Source: Paracoccaceae bacterium (GTDB lineage: Bacteria; Pseudomonadota; Alphaproteobacteria; Rhodobacterales; Rhodobacteraceae). Taken from it: a stretch of 61,383 bases of DNA. Position 1 is the first letter of the stretch; every line of letters begins with the position of its first letter. The DNA lies in contig SKYA01000109.1 in NCBI GenBank assembly GCA_007128135.1, positions 1 to 61,383 of the forward strand, read 5' to 3'. A model generated the notes under the pieces. That model saw nothing but the letters and a program-made list of their open reading frames with translations, made no database searches and had not been told where the DNA came from. Positions 45,601-54,424 of this stretch are shown piece after piece. The position numbers and the translations under genes are program-made.

Positions 45601-46492
45601 AGGGCGTGGTCTGGTAAATCTCGTTGATCCAGTTGCCATATAGCAGATGCGCGTGACTTCTCCAGCGGTTGAGCGGTGCTCTCGCCGGATCGTCATCTGG
45701 ATAATAGTTCAGCGGCACGTTGACAGGTTTGCCCGCGGCAATGTCGCGGTCGTATTCGTCCTTCAGCGTGGTGCTGTCATATTCGAAATGGTTGAAGATC
45801 ATCAGCGCCCGGTGGGCCGGGTCCTCGACCAGACAGGGGCCGACCTGGTCCGAGGAGATCAGTGTGTTCAGCGCGCCCTCGGAGTCTATCTCGTGCTGGC
45901 GCATCTCGGTCCAGCGGCTGACCGGGATCAGCACATCATCGGAAAACCCGCGCAGATAGGGCGAGGCGGGCGCAAGGTTGCGATGGCGGAAGCAGCCGAA
46001 GGCCTTGGCGGGCAGCATGTGCTTGTCGATTCCGTAGAAATGCCGCAGCATCGCCATGCCGCCCCAGCACACGCCGAAGGTGTTGTGCACATGGGTCTGC
46101 GTCCAGTCGAAGACCTCGGTCAACTCGTCCCAGTAGGTGACCTCCTCATAGGGCAGATGCTCGATGGGGGCGCCGGTGATGATCAGCCCGTCGAAACGCT
46201 CCTCCCTGACATCCGAGAAGGGGCGGTAGAACTCGGCCATATGCTCGGCGGCTGTGTTCTTCGTCTCATGCTCGGACATGCGGATCAGCGAGAACTCGAT
46301 CTGCAGCGGTGTCGCGCCAATCAGGCGGGCGAATTGCGTCTCGGTCTGGATTTTCTTCGGCATCAGGTTCAGAAGCCCGATGCGCAGGGGCCGGATATCC
46401 TGTCGCGCCGCGCGCAAATCCGACATGACCATGACGCCTTCGCGGGTCAGGACATCGAATGCAGGCAGCGACTCGGGCAGGGTGATGGGCAT
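45575..46492 (-). CDS. metA: Homoserine O-acyltransferase MetA, acetyl-CoA type by active-site residue
   Basis: Acylates homoserine in methionine synthesis. The 305-residue length is normal. The catalytic Cys lies in FGVCWGG (about 142) and the His in IFNHFEYD (about 235). The segment [12 protein letters not shown] has Glu where E. coli MetA (GAPLGLV) has Gly. In this family that residue is reported to decide acetyl-CoA (Glu) versus succinyl-CoA (Gly) use, so this is probably a homoserine O-acetyltransferase despite the name. It is the middle gene of a three-gene minus-strand unit. Confidence 0.95.
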   Translation of the reverse strand: MPITLPESLPAFDVLTREGVMVMSDLRAARQDIRPLRIGLLNLMPKKIQTETQFARLIGATPLQIEFSLIRMSEHETKNTAAEHMAEFYRPFSDVREERFDGLIITGAPIEHLPYEEVTYWDELTEVFDWTQTHVHNTFGVCWGGMAMLRHFYGIDKHMLPAKAFGCFRHRNLAPASPYLRGFSDDVLIPVSRWTEMRQHEIDSEGALNTLISSDQVGPCLVEDPAHRALMIFNHFEYDSTTLKDEYDRDIAAGKPVNVPLNYYPDDDPARAPLNRWRSHAHLLYGNWINEIYQTTPYDLAQIGQ

Positions 46493-46505
46493 GGCCGGTC
46501 CGTGG

Positions 46506-47360
46506 TCAGGGCAGTTTGGTGGCGACAAGGTCAATGATGTCAGAGGCTTCGCGTACGCTCTTGACGTCATCCGCTGACAGCGTGATGCCCCAGTTCCGCG
46601 CCATGGCGGCATAGCGCGGTTCGCGGTGTGCCAGCGCACGCGCATAGGTCCAGCGCACGAAGGCGTCGGGGTCGATCTGCTCGGGCTGCTGCGCGGTCTC
46701 GCGCTGATACTCTGCCCAGGCGGCATTCAGGAATTCGGGCTGGTAATACATCGGCTTGGGGGCACGGTCGAAACGGCGGATCAGTTCGGCGGTATGGGCC
46801 TCTGACCCCTGCAGCCAGACCGGCAGCACATGCGCGGCCAGCAGGGTCATCAGCGGGTCATCCGGGTGTTCGGGGTCGATGACCTCGCAGATCGACCCGC
46901 CGGTGTCGCAGACGAAATGCGGATACCCATAGAGTGCGCCCGCGCGGGCAATGAAATGGGGCGTGTCGGACAGCGCGGCGATCTCGGCCACGCGATGCTG
47001 CTCCTGCCGGTGCATGTAGTCGTCAAAGGGCAGCCCGCCGCGCGCGGTATCGCCCGGTTTGCCCAGATAGGTCGAGAGCGGCGCAAGATTGTCGAAGGTG
47101 ATGTTGGAACTGATATAGACCGAATCCGTCAGCAGAAGCTCGCGCAGCAGCGGGACCTTCATCGCCTCGCGCTTGAAATTATCGGCGATGAGCTCGCCCA
47201 TGTAGCGCGTGCCGATGCGATAGTCGATCGAGTAATGGAACCAGTCGCCGGCGTCGCGCAGCAGGTTTGCCAGATGCGTCTTGCCAAGGCCGGACATGCC
47301 GAAGAGCATGATCCTCTTGTGCGGCGCGTTGCGCCAGCTTGCGGCCGTGGGGTAAAGCAT
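46506..47360 (-). CDS. P-loop NTPase of unknown function
   Basis: A 284-residue protein with Walker [10 protein letters not shown] at about residues 21-29, near the start. The rest shows no domain I recognise; it includes [20 protein letters not shown] (about 42-61) and a late [20 protein letters not shown] stretch. Proteins like this are labelled simply ATPase in Rhodobacteraceae. It lies 13 bases upstream of metA and is probably cotranscribed. It could be a kinase-like or nucleotide-binding enzyme. Confidence 0.8.
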   Translation of the reverse strand: MLYPTAASWRNAPHKRIMLFGMSGLGKTHLANLLRDAGDWFHYSIDYRIGTRYMGELIADNFKREAMKVPLLRELLLTDSVYISSNITFDNLAPLSTYLGKPGDTARGGLPFDDYMHRQEQHRVAEIAALSDTPHFIARAGALYGYPHFVCDTGGSICEVIDPEHPDDPLMTLLAAHVLPVWLQGSEAHTAELIRRFDRAPKPMYYQPEFLNAAWAEYQRETAQQPEQIDPDAFVRWTYARALAHREPRYAAMARNWGITLSADDVKSVREASDIIDLVATKLP

Positions 47361-47430
47361 CGTTCGCGCGTCCTGTCGGGTTCGGGCAGCCCTGCCTAGC
47401 CACAGCGCGGGGAATGGTCAAGAAGCCACG

Positions 47431-47462
47431 AAAAAGGCCCTGTCAGCCTGGCTGACAGGGCC
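47431..47462 (-). terminator. Intrinsic terminator of the FadL-family gene
   Basis: An 11-bp stem (GGCCCTGTCAG at 47436-47446, CTGACAGGGCC at 47452-47462) with a 5-base loop. Read on the minus strand it is followed by five T residues (47435-47431). It lies 25 bases after the FadL-family stop codon. Confidence 0.9.
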
Positions 47463-47486
47463 GATCTTACTCAAATTACCGTTTAC

Positions 47487-48617
47487 TCAGAAACTGACGC
47501 CGACGCGCATCCCGGCCGAGATGGCCGAATTGCCGTTGAAGCTGTTGTTAAACCCGCCGATCTGCGTGGTGGCCGACCCGATCCAGCGATACTGCAGCCC
47601 GCCGCTGATCTTGACGTTGTCCATCGTGTAGGTCGCGCCCAGTCCGACCGCCCAGAACCCGTCGGTCGGTCCCAGATTGCCCGAGATGCCGCCGACCTTG
47701 GGCTCATGCGACACATTCACGGCACCCGACCAGTTCTCGTTGAAGCGACGCCCGACACCAAGCGTGTAGGTTGTGGTCGGCTTGGTGTAATCGACCAGCG
47801 AACCGCCGCCGGAGATCAGGTTGAACATCGTCGGGCTGATGTCGAATTGTGACCAGCGCACCCAGCGCACCCCGCCGAACAGCAGCGTGTCCTCCATGAT
47901 CCCGGTCTGGAATTCCAGATGCAGCGATTCCGGGATGGTGGTGCGGAAGGTGCTGTTGAAGGGCGTGCCGGCCGCAATCGGTCCGACATCCTGCGTGAAG
48001 GTCTCGACCGAGCTGAAATTATGCGTGATGCGCGAATTGTAGGTCAGCGAGACGCGCGCGGCGATCGCCGGAACCTCATAGGCAGCACCGACCAGGTAGC
48101 CATAGGCCATATGCTGGTTGGTGGACATGGTGTAGAATTCAGGGCCACCCATTGTCGGAACGGTCAGGTTCACGCTGCCGCTTGTGCGAACGGCGCGCAC
48201 ACCCCCATAGACACTCAGCCCGCCGTCAAAGGCATAGCGCACCACACCTGTCAGGGCGGTGCTGCTGATGGTGCCCTCAGACCCGGCGATGGGGTATCCA
48301 GTGCCCATCGGATAGGCGACATTCGCCCCGATCGGCTGATCCAGAATGACGGCATAGGACAGCTGCTCGTTGATCTGGCCCTTGAAACGCAGGTCAAGGT
48401 TCCAGAAATTCTGCGACATGATGCCCGAGCCCTGGCCACCCAGCAACGGGTTGGCAACACCCGAGACGCGCGGCATCGAATAGGACGCGCCGAACTCCAG
48501 GTAATTGCCACGCTCGAACAGGATGGCCATGGACTGGTTCGACCGCTCGACACCACCGGCAAACGCAGGTGCGGCAGCAAGGGCGATCAGGCTGGTTGCA
48601 AGAATGGTGGTACGCAC
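47487..48617 (-). CDS. FadL/TodX-family outer membrane channel
   Basis: A 376-residue outer-membrane protein for uptake of hydrophobic compounds such as long-chain fatty acids. A signal peptide (to about residue 20) is followed by the FadL-type start GGVERSNQSMAILFERGNYLE. Alternating beta-strand pattern continues to a C-terminal Phe (GMRVGVSF). It is a single gene with its own terminator. The upstream 178 bases to the convergent-side acylase gene likely contain its promoter. Confidence 0.9.
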   Translation of the reverse strand: MRTTILATSLIALAAAPAFAGGVERSNQSMAILFERGNYLEFGASYSMPRVSGVANPLLGGQGSGIMSQNFWNLDLRFKGQINEQLSYAVILDQPIGANVAYPMGTGYPIAGSEGTISSTALTGVVRYAFDGGLSVYGGVRAVRTSGSVNLTVPTMGGPEFYTMSTNQHMAYGYLVGAAYEVPAIAARVSLTYNSRITHNFSSVETFTQDVGPIAAGTPFNSTFRTTIPESLHLEFQTGIMEDTLLFGGVRWVRWSQFDISPTMFNLISGGGSLVDYTKPTTTYTLGVGRRFNENWSGAVNVSHEPKVGGISGNLGPTDGFWAVGLGATYTMDNVKISGGLQYRWIGSATTQIGGFNNSFNGNSAISAGMRVGVSF

Positions 48618-48795
48618 GGAAATCTCCTCCTCTTTCCCCGCGGGCCTGCATCAGCAGGAATTCGCTTGCAGACTATTAAACAGGCATACCGCTGCTTGTC
48701 ATAGCTGACTTTGGGTCAATTCTGGAGCCAGTTGCGCCAATGTGACGCAAATGCAACGCCACAGCGCCCCTTTCAGCCTGGGTCGGGAGCGTTGC

Positions 48796-51255
48796 TCAGG
48801 GTGCGGGAACGATCTGCGTGATCCCGACCGCGCCGCCGCGTGCAAGGTCGGGGTCGAGCGTCATCGGGATGTATTCACCCCGCCGCCACAGATCGCCAAG
48901 ATCATCGTAATGGCGCGACAGCGGGTGCCCCGACTGACCTGTGGACAGGATGAAGACCGAGCTTTCGGGATCGGCGAAATCATACACCCCGCGATAGACC
49001 GAGGCATGGATATTGGCGAAGGGTTCAGGCTCGCGCCCAGCGGTGCGCGCGCGCATCAGCGTGTGATCGCCCCCCGAGGTGGACTGGCGGATATTGACGA
49101 AATAGCGCAGAAGCGGCACCTCGCCCAGCACGCCATGCCTGTGCGTGGCCATATGCGCATCGCCCCAGCGCCAGCTTTCGACATTCTCGCCATATTTTTC
49201 GGTCAGCCGCAGCAACGCCTCGTCCAGGGCATTGATCGCGATTTCGGTGCAGGTCTCGCGCACCGAGGATTGCACGATGTTGCACCATTCGCCAGCACCT
49301 TCGGTATCGCGAAAGACGCGCTCGATGAAGATCGGCTCGACATGGGTGAACGCCTCGGCCAGCGGCCCCATCTCGTCGCGGATCAGCCGTTCCTGCAGGT
49401 GGCGCATCCAGGCGGCATAGATCAGAGGTTCGGGCAGATGCTCGTTCATCTCGCCATTCCAGTCGGCCAGCAGGCGCAGCGCACGCTGACGCAGATGGGC
49501 TCGGGTGCCTGCCGGGGCCGCCTCGCCCGAGAACCACAGATCGGCCGCGACCAGGGGCAGCAGCAGGCGCGCGGCGGGGCTTACGGTGTCAAGCTGGGCC
49601 TCGATGAAACTGTCGCGGGTATGGACATTGCGCTGGCGCATCAGATGCATGAAGCGGTTGATACGCTGCGTGTCGCCCCAGTCGTGGCTGACATGCAGCG
49701 GAAAGGGGCGTTCGAGCATCTTGTTGTTGGTATTGCCCAGGATCCCGCTCTCGGGGTCGAGAAAGCGCGGATTGGCCGAATAGGGCAGCGTACCGATCCA
49801 GCGGTTCTCGGGCTTCCATCCGGGCGCGGGCATGCGGCCCTGGGTTTCGTGGTTCGCATTGCGGCGCGGCATCCGGCCGATGGTCTGCATCGCAATCCGC
49901 TCGCGCGTGGCCAGCATCAGGTTCTGCGCGGGGCCGACATACAGCTCGCCCGCCGCAATCGCCTCCTCGATGGTCTGCGCCCGCATCAGCCGCATGGCCG
50001 CGCTCATTGTGGTGTCGGCAGGCTCCATCGCGCTCCAGCCAAGCGCCGCGACATGGCCCGGCGGCGTGATCGTCCCCAGATCGAACAGCGTTCCCGACAG
50101 GACCGGGCCATTTTCGGTCCAGCGCAGCGTCAGCGTGACCGGGTCCTCGTCCCTGATGCGGATGATCGAGCCACGCGTCTCGAATTCGGCCCATCCGTCG
50201 GGGCTGCGATATTGGGCCGGGTTATCGGGATTCAACTGTTCGATGAAGATATCGGTGTCATCGACATAGGCACTGGTGATCCCCCAGCCCAGCGCCTCGG
50301 AGCGTCCCGAAAGCACGGCCGGAATACCTGGAATCGTGGCCCCGATCACTGCGCCGCTCTGCAGTTCCAGCCGCGCCAGATACATCAGCGCAGGTGCTGT
50401 CAGTTCCAGATGCGGGTCATTGGCCAGAAGCGCGCCATCGGCCGCGGCGCGCTCGGGCGTTGCGGCAAAGCTGTTCGAGGCCCCGGCCAGCGCCGGAGGC
50501 GCGAACGGCCAGAGCGGGTCGTCCAGATGCGTGATGCGCGTATCGGGCGCAATGCCGGGAAAGATCTGAGCGTAATCGGGCAGGGCGGTCACGCCGGTTC
50601 CGGGGGCATCGGGCATCAGGTCGCGCAGCCGCTCGGGCGGCACCAGCAGCGAGGCGCGCGCGCGCAGGACTTCCAGCGAAATCTGGCTGTTGAGCTGCAC
50701 ATTCAGCAGTTTCAGGATGGCAAGCGAATCTGCCGGTTGCCACAGTGGCATCTCGGCTGAGAACACGAAGAATTCGGGCGCGCTGCGCCCGCGCGCCCGC
50801 TCGTTCGTCACCCGCAGCCAGGCATTCACCCCTTCGGAATAGGCCGCGAGCGCGGCCTGCGTTTCAGGGTCCTGTACCGGCAGCGAAGAGCGGGCCAGCC
50901 CGTAGAGATCCAGCCTGCGCATCATCTCGTCGATGCGCAGCGTGCGCCGTCCGAACATCTCCGACAGCCGCCCCTGCGCGGTGCGGCGCAGCATCTGCAT
51001 CTGCCACAGCCGGTCCTGCGCGTGGGCAAATCCGAGTGCGAAGAAGACATCCGGGTCGCTCTCGCCAAAGATATGCGGAACGTTATGGGTATTGCGCACC
51101 ACCTCGACCGGTGCGGTCACGCCTGACAGGGTGAAACGCTCGTTGTAATCCGGCAGAGATCGCGACAGGAAGAAGTAGAGCCCCAGCACCGCAAGCCCGA
51201 TCAGCACGGCAAGAATGCCGAAAATCCTGAGCAGCCAGCGAAAGAGCGTGAACAT
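48796..51255 (-). CDS. Penicillin-acylase-family hydrolase, membrane anchored
   Basis: An Ntn-hydrolase of 819 residues. One N-terminal membrane segment (about 6-32) anchors it. The alpha part includes HNVPHIFGESDPDVFFALGFAHAQDR. The predicted autocatalytic serine lies in GASNSFAA (about residue 240), where relatives have a similar GSN motif, followed by NDPHLEL. Members cleave amide bonds in penicillins, acyl-homoserine lactones or other N-acyl compounds; the substrate here is unknown. The start MFTLFRW at 51255 is chosen over a longer frame. Confidence 0.9.
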   Translation of the reverse strand: MFTLFRWLLRIFGILAVLIGLAVLGLYFFLSRSLPDYNERFTLSGVTAPVEVVRNTHNVPHIFGESDPDVFFALGFAHAQDRLWQMQMLRRTAQGRLSEMFGRRTLRIDEMMRRLDLYGLARSSLPVQDPETQAALAAYSEGVNAWLRVTNERARGRSAPEFFVFSAEMPLWQPADSLAILKLLNVQLNSQISLEVLRARASLLVPPERLRDLMPDAPGTGVTALPDYAQIFPGIAPDTRITHLDDPLWPFAPPALAGASNSFAATPERAAADGALLANDPHLELTAPALMYLARLELQSGAVIGATIPGIPAVLSGRSEALGWGITSAYVDDTDIFIEQLNPDNPAQYRSPDGWAEFETRGSIIRIRDEDPVTLTLRWTENGPVLSGTLFDLGTITPPGHVAALGWSAMEPADTTMSAAMRLMRAQTIEEAIAAGELYVGPAQNLMLATRERIAMQTIGRMPRRNANHETQGRMPAPGWKPENRWIGTLPYSANPRFLDPESGILGNTNNKMLERPFPLHVSHDWGDTQRINRFMHLMRQRNVHTRDSFIEAQLDTVSPAARLLLPLVAADLWFSGEAAPAGTRAHLRQRALRLLADWNGEMNEHLPEPLIYAAWMRHLQERLIRDEMGPLAEAFTHVEPIFIERVFRDTEGAGEWCNIVQSSVRETCTEIAINALDEALLRLTEKYGENVESWRWGDAHMATHRHGVLGEVPLLRYFVNIRQSTSGGDHTLMRARTAGREPEPFANIHASVYRGVYDFADPESSVFILSTGQSGHPLSRHYDDLGDLWRRGEYIPMTLDPDLARGGAVGITQIVPAP

Positions 51256-51352
51256 GGGCGAAGGGCTTTGAGTTGACGGTACCTGTGGCGCTGATAGGTA
51301 TTGTGCGCGCGCCCGAAGCGCAATCACAAGAATTCGAGAGGTGGAGACGGCG

Positions 51353-52231
51353 ATGGCAAGAGTGGCGTTTCTGGGGCTTGGCGTGATGGGGGGGCCAATG
51401 GCCGCGCATCTGTTGCGTGCAGGCCATGAAGTGCAGGTCTATAACCGCACGACCGCGCGCGCCGAGGAATGGGTCGCGCGCCATGGCGGCAGCATGGCCA
51501 AGACCCCGCGCGGGGCGGTCGAGGGGGCCGGGTTCGTGATGGTCTGTGTCGGCAATGACGACGATCTGCGCTCAGTCTGCCTGGGCGAGCAAGGGGCCTT
51601 TGCCGGGATGGCCGCAGGCAGCATCCTCGTCGATCACACTACGGTCTCGGCGCAGGTCACGCGCGAGTTGCACGCGCTGGCAGCCGGGCGGGGCATCGGG
51701 TTTGTAGATGCACCGGTGTCGGGCGGGCAGGCCGGTGCAGAGAACGGGGTGCTCTCGATCATGTGCGGGGGGGCACAGGGCGATTTCGACCGCGCCGAGC
51801 CGGTGATGGCCGCCTATGCGCGCATTGCAAGGCGCATGGGCGAAAGCGGTGCCGGGCAGATTGCCAAGATGATGAACCAGATCTGCATTGCCGGGTTGGT
51901 GCAGGGCCTGTCCGAGGCGCTACATTTCGGCGAGAAGGCCGGCATGGATGGGCGCGCGGTGGTCGAGGTGATCAGCCAGGGCGCGGCAGGATCGTGGCAG
52001 ATGGCCAATCGTCACGGCACGATGCTCGATGGTGAATTCAACCACGGGTTCGCCGTGGACTGGATGCGCAAGGATCTTGGCATCTGTCTGGATGCAGCCG
52101 ATGAGGTCGGGGCCTCGCTCCCGGTCACTGCCCTTGTGGATCAGTTCTACAAGGACGTGCAGGCGATGGGCGGCGGACGCTGGGACACCTCGTCGCTGAT
52201 CGAGCGGCTGCGCAGGCTGGGGGGCGCGTGA
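51353..52231 (+). CDS. NAD(P)-dependent beta-hydroxyacid dehydrogenase
   Basis: A 292-residue member of the 3-hydroxyisobutyrate/tartronate-semialdehyde/glyoxylate reductase family. The Rossmann motif is [15 protein letters not shown] (about residues 5-19), the substrate loop DAPVSGG (about 117-123) and the catalytic lysine lies in GQIAKMMNQ (about 168-176). The exact substrate cannot be assigned. GGTGGAG before ATG 51353 sets the start. It is coupled to the next gene. Confidence 0.9.
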   Translation: MARVAFLGLGVMGGPMAAHLLRAGHEVQVYNRTTARAEEWVARHGGSMAKTPRGAVEGAGFVMVCVGNDDDLRSVCLGEQGAFAGMAAGSILVDHTTVSAQVTRELHALAAGRGIGFVDAPVSGGQAGAENGVLSIMCGGAQGDFDRAEPVMAAYARIARRMGESGAGQIAKMMNQICIAGLVQGLSEALHFGEKAGMDGRAVVEVISQGAAGSWQMANRHGTMLDGEFNHGFAVDWMRKDLGICLDAADEVGASLPVTALVDQFYKDVQAMGGGRWDTSSLIERLRRLGGA

Positions 52232-52755
52232 TGCTGTATCACCTTGACACCGTTTCGCCACAGGTGCCGCAGGATGGCGATTACTGGGTCGCGCCGGGGG
52301 CACATGTCATCGGGCATGTGGTGCTTGGCGCTGGCGTGTCGATCTGGTTCGGTGCCGTGCTGCGCGGCGACAATGAGCCGCTGGTGATCGGTGAGGGCAC
52401 GAATATCCAGGAAAACTGCGTGTTGCATACCGATATGGGATACCCGTTGAGCATCGGACGCGACTGCACGATCGGGCACAAGGCAATGCTGCATGGCTGC
52501 ACCATAGGCGATGGCTCGCTGATCGGGATGGGGGCGACCGTGCTCAACGGGGCCGTCATCGGCAATGGTTGCCTGATCGGGGCGGGCGCCCTGGTGACCG
52601 AGGGCAAGCAGATCCCCGATGGCTCGCTGGTCATGGGCGCGCCGGGCCGGGTGGTGCGCCAGCTGGACGCTGCCGCCCGCGCGCGGCTGCTGGAATCGGC
52701 GGCGGGCTACCGCGCCAACATGGCGCGTTTCAAGGCCGGAATGCAGCCCCGCTGA
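52231..52755 (+). CDS. Gamma-class carbonic anhydrase-like protein
   Basis: A left-handed beta-helix protein of about 174 residues made of hexapeptide repeats. The zinc ligand region includes LHTDMGYP and [10 protein letters not shown], with the histidine spacing of gamma carbonic anhydrases (YrdA/CaiE type). Activity of this subgroup is often uncertain. Its start overlaps the previous stop codon, so the two genes are translationally coupled; GTG 52228 is an alternative start. Confidence 0.9.
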   Translation: MLYHLDTVSPQVPQDGDYWVAPGAHVIGHVVLGAGVSIWFGAVLRGDNEPLVIGEGTNIQENCVLHTDMGYPLSIGRDCTIGHKAMLHGCTIGDGSLIGMGATVLNGAVIGNGCLIGAGALVTEGKQIPDGSLVMGAPGRVVRQLDAAARARLLESAAGYRANMARFKAGMQPR

Positions 52756-52795
52756 GATCTGGCTACATGTCGGACCGCGGCCCTGTCGCGGGCAT

Positions 52796-52820
52796 GGTGG
52801 GTGCAGGGCACCCACCCTAC
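52796..52820. repeat. REP-like extragenic palindrome, copy 2
   Basis: Arms GGTGGGTG (52796-52803) and CACCCACC (52809-52816) around CAGGG, followed by CTAC, which is GTAG on the minus strand. The minus-strand reading GTAGGGTGGGTG matches copy 1 at 44582-44593. It lies between the carbonic anhydrase gene and tRNA-Trp. Confidence 0.6.
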
Positions 52821-52948
52821 GGGCGAGGCTGCGCGCGGCAGAAGTGGCGGGGGCCGACGCGGCCTGTGCCAGCAGGGATGCGCGTCCGGCCGGACCGATT
52901 TTGCACTTGATCTTGTATCCGGCCTGACCTAAGCGTGCTGTCGGACTT

Positions 52949-53024
52949 AGGGGTATAGCTCAGTTGGTAGAGCATCGGTCTCCAAAACCGAGGGTCGGGG
53001 GTTCGAGTCCCTCTGCCCCTGCCA
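52949..53024 (+). tRNA. trnW: tRNA-Trp (anticodon CCA)
   Basis: A complete 76-base cloverleaf. The acceptor arms are AGGGGTA (52949-52955) and TGCCCCT (53014-53020), with G as discriminator and an encoded CCA (53022-53024). The anticodon stem is TCGGT/ACCGA (52975-52979, 52987-52991) with loop CTCCAAA, anticodon CCA at 52982-52984. The T-loop is TTCGAGT. A reading frame for a sulfotransferase-like protein runs out of its 3' end. Confidence 0.98.
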
Positions 53025-53029
53025 GTCCG

Positions 53030-53938
53030 GTCGCGGTAACGCTGCATATCGGCGCGCACAAGACCGCCAGCACCCATCTGCAAAAGGCACTCGCTGCGGG
53101 CCGCGGTGATCTGGAGACTGCGGGCTGCGCCTATCTCGGCCCGGATCTTCTGCGGCGTGACTTGCGGCTCCCCTCGCTGGAGCGACCATTGCCTGGCGTG
53201 CGTCGCAAGACGGCCCCGTTGCGCGCAGCACTTGCGCAGCTGTCGCAGCCGCGCCTGCTGCTTTCGGACGAGAATATCCTGGGCGAGACCCGCCCGCCGA
53301 GCCTGGCGCATGGCACACAGCTCTATCCCGGTGCCGAGGCGCGGCTCGCGAAGCTGCTCGCAGCGCTGGAGTTGCAGGGCGTCACGGTCGCGCTGGCCCT
53401 GCGCGATCCGCTCGCGCTGCTGGTCTCGGGCTGGGGGCATCAGCACATGGCCGGGCATGAAGTCGCCTTTCACAGCTATATCGAAGGTGTGGTGCCGCAG
53501 GACCTGCGCTGGCAGGAGCTTGTCATGCGACTGCTCGGTTGCGAGGGCGTGCATCATGTGCTGCTCTGGCGCTATGAGGATTACCCGGCACTGGCCGGGA
53601 TGATCGCCCGGCGGCTGACTGGCGTGGCGGCGGCGGCCCGACTGACCGGGCAGGTGGCGCCGCTGCTCACGGGGCCGTCGGCCCGCGCGCTGGCATCCGT
53701 GGCACGGATTCGCGCCGAAAACCCGAAGCTTGACTACAAGCACGCGCTGCGCCGCGCCATGCAGCAATATCCGCGTGCGGCGGGATACCCGCCCGCGCAA
53801 CCCGTCGCGCCCGAGGCGTGCGCTGACAGCCAGACGCGCTATCAGGCCGACTGGCAGAACCTGCGCGCCATGGCAGGTGTGACCTGTCTGACAGCACCTG
53901 GGCGGTCTTCTGCCACCAGCTGCCCAGATCAGACTTGA
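53030..53938 (+). CDS. Sulfotransferase-like protein with no visible normal start codon
   Basis: The frame encodes about 300 residues and begins VAVTLHIGAHKTASTHLQKA, a PAPS-binding type loop found at the extreme N terminus of sulfotransferase-like proteins. Inner segments such as RDPLALLVSGWGHQ support the call. No ATG, GTG or TTG lies between the tRNA-Trp 3' end and the conserved motif; the frame only finds a TTG inside the tRNA (52964). CTG 53042 or ACG 53039 are non-canonical options. It is either a non-standard start or a gene clipped at the tRNA. secE follows after 51 bases. Confidence 0.65.
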   Translation, partial: VAVTLHIGAHKTASTHLQKALAAGRGDLETAGCAYLGPDLLRRDLRLPSLERPLPGVRRKTAPLRAALAQLSQPRLLLSDENILGETRPPSLAHGTQLYPGAEARLAKLLAALELQGVTVALALRDPLALLVSGWGHQHMAGHEVAFHSYIEGVVPQDLRWQELVMRLLGCEGVHHVLLWRYEDYPALAGMIARRLTGVAAAARLTGQVAPLLTGPSARALASVARIRAENPKLDYKHALRRAMQQYPRAAGYPPAQPVAPEACADSQTRYQADWQNLRAMAGVTCLTAPGRSSATSCPDQT

Positions 53939-53989
53939 ATCCGCGGCAGCGGCTGCGTATGTGCTGGCCCAAGCAAGAGGATCCGACCC

Positions 53990-54187
53990 ATGGCCAAGAC
54001 CAACCCGTTCCAGTTCATGCAGCAGGTGCGCGCCGAAACGGCGAAAGTCACCTGGCCCACGCGGCGCGAGGTTCTGGTGACGACCGTAATGGTCCTTGTC
54101 ATGGCGGCACTGACGGCGGTGTTCTTCTTTCTCGTCGATCTTCTGATCCGCACCGGGCTGGCCGGGCTGCTGGGCGTCTTCAACTGA
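53990..54187 (+). CDS. secE: Preprotein translocase subunit SecE
   Basis: The essential small clamp subunit of the SecYEG channel. The 65-residue protein has the single-helix architecture of short SecE: cytoplasmic amphipathic part FQFMQQVRAETAKVTWPTRRE (conserved KVTWPT at about residues 19-24), then one membrane helix. nusG, which normally follows it, is not here; a large hairpin lies about 105 bases downstream instead. Confidence 0.97.
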   Translation: MAKTNPFQFMQQVRAETAKVTWPTRREVLVTTVMVLVMAALTAVFFFLVDLLIRTGLAGLLGVFN

Positions 54188-54292
54188 ATCGCATCGCGCA
54201 GGAACCCGTTTCCGGCCTGCACATTCACATGTCAAAAACCACCCGGACCGCGCCCTTCGCGTGATTGCGACAGCTTTACGGTTCCGCTGGTT

Positions 54293-54327
54293 CAGGCAGG
54301 CCCCTTGCCCGGCAAGGGGCCTGCCTG
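54293..54327. terminator. 16-bp perfect hairpin downstream of secE
   Basis: Arms CAGGCAGGCCCCTTGC (54293-54308) and GCAAGGGGCCTGCCTG (54312-54327) enclose CCG. It lies between secE and the convergent L,D-transpeptidase gene. No T run follows on either strand. It resembles the hairpin after rne (33151-33184) in having a GGCAGG/CCTGCC base. Confidence 0.5.
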
Positions 54328-54424
54328 CCTGAACGCGCACCCGCATCCGCCTGACAGCAGGGACTTGCGCACGAAAAAGACCGGCGCACAGGCCCTGACG
54401 AGGCAGGCCATTACAAGAATGTCG

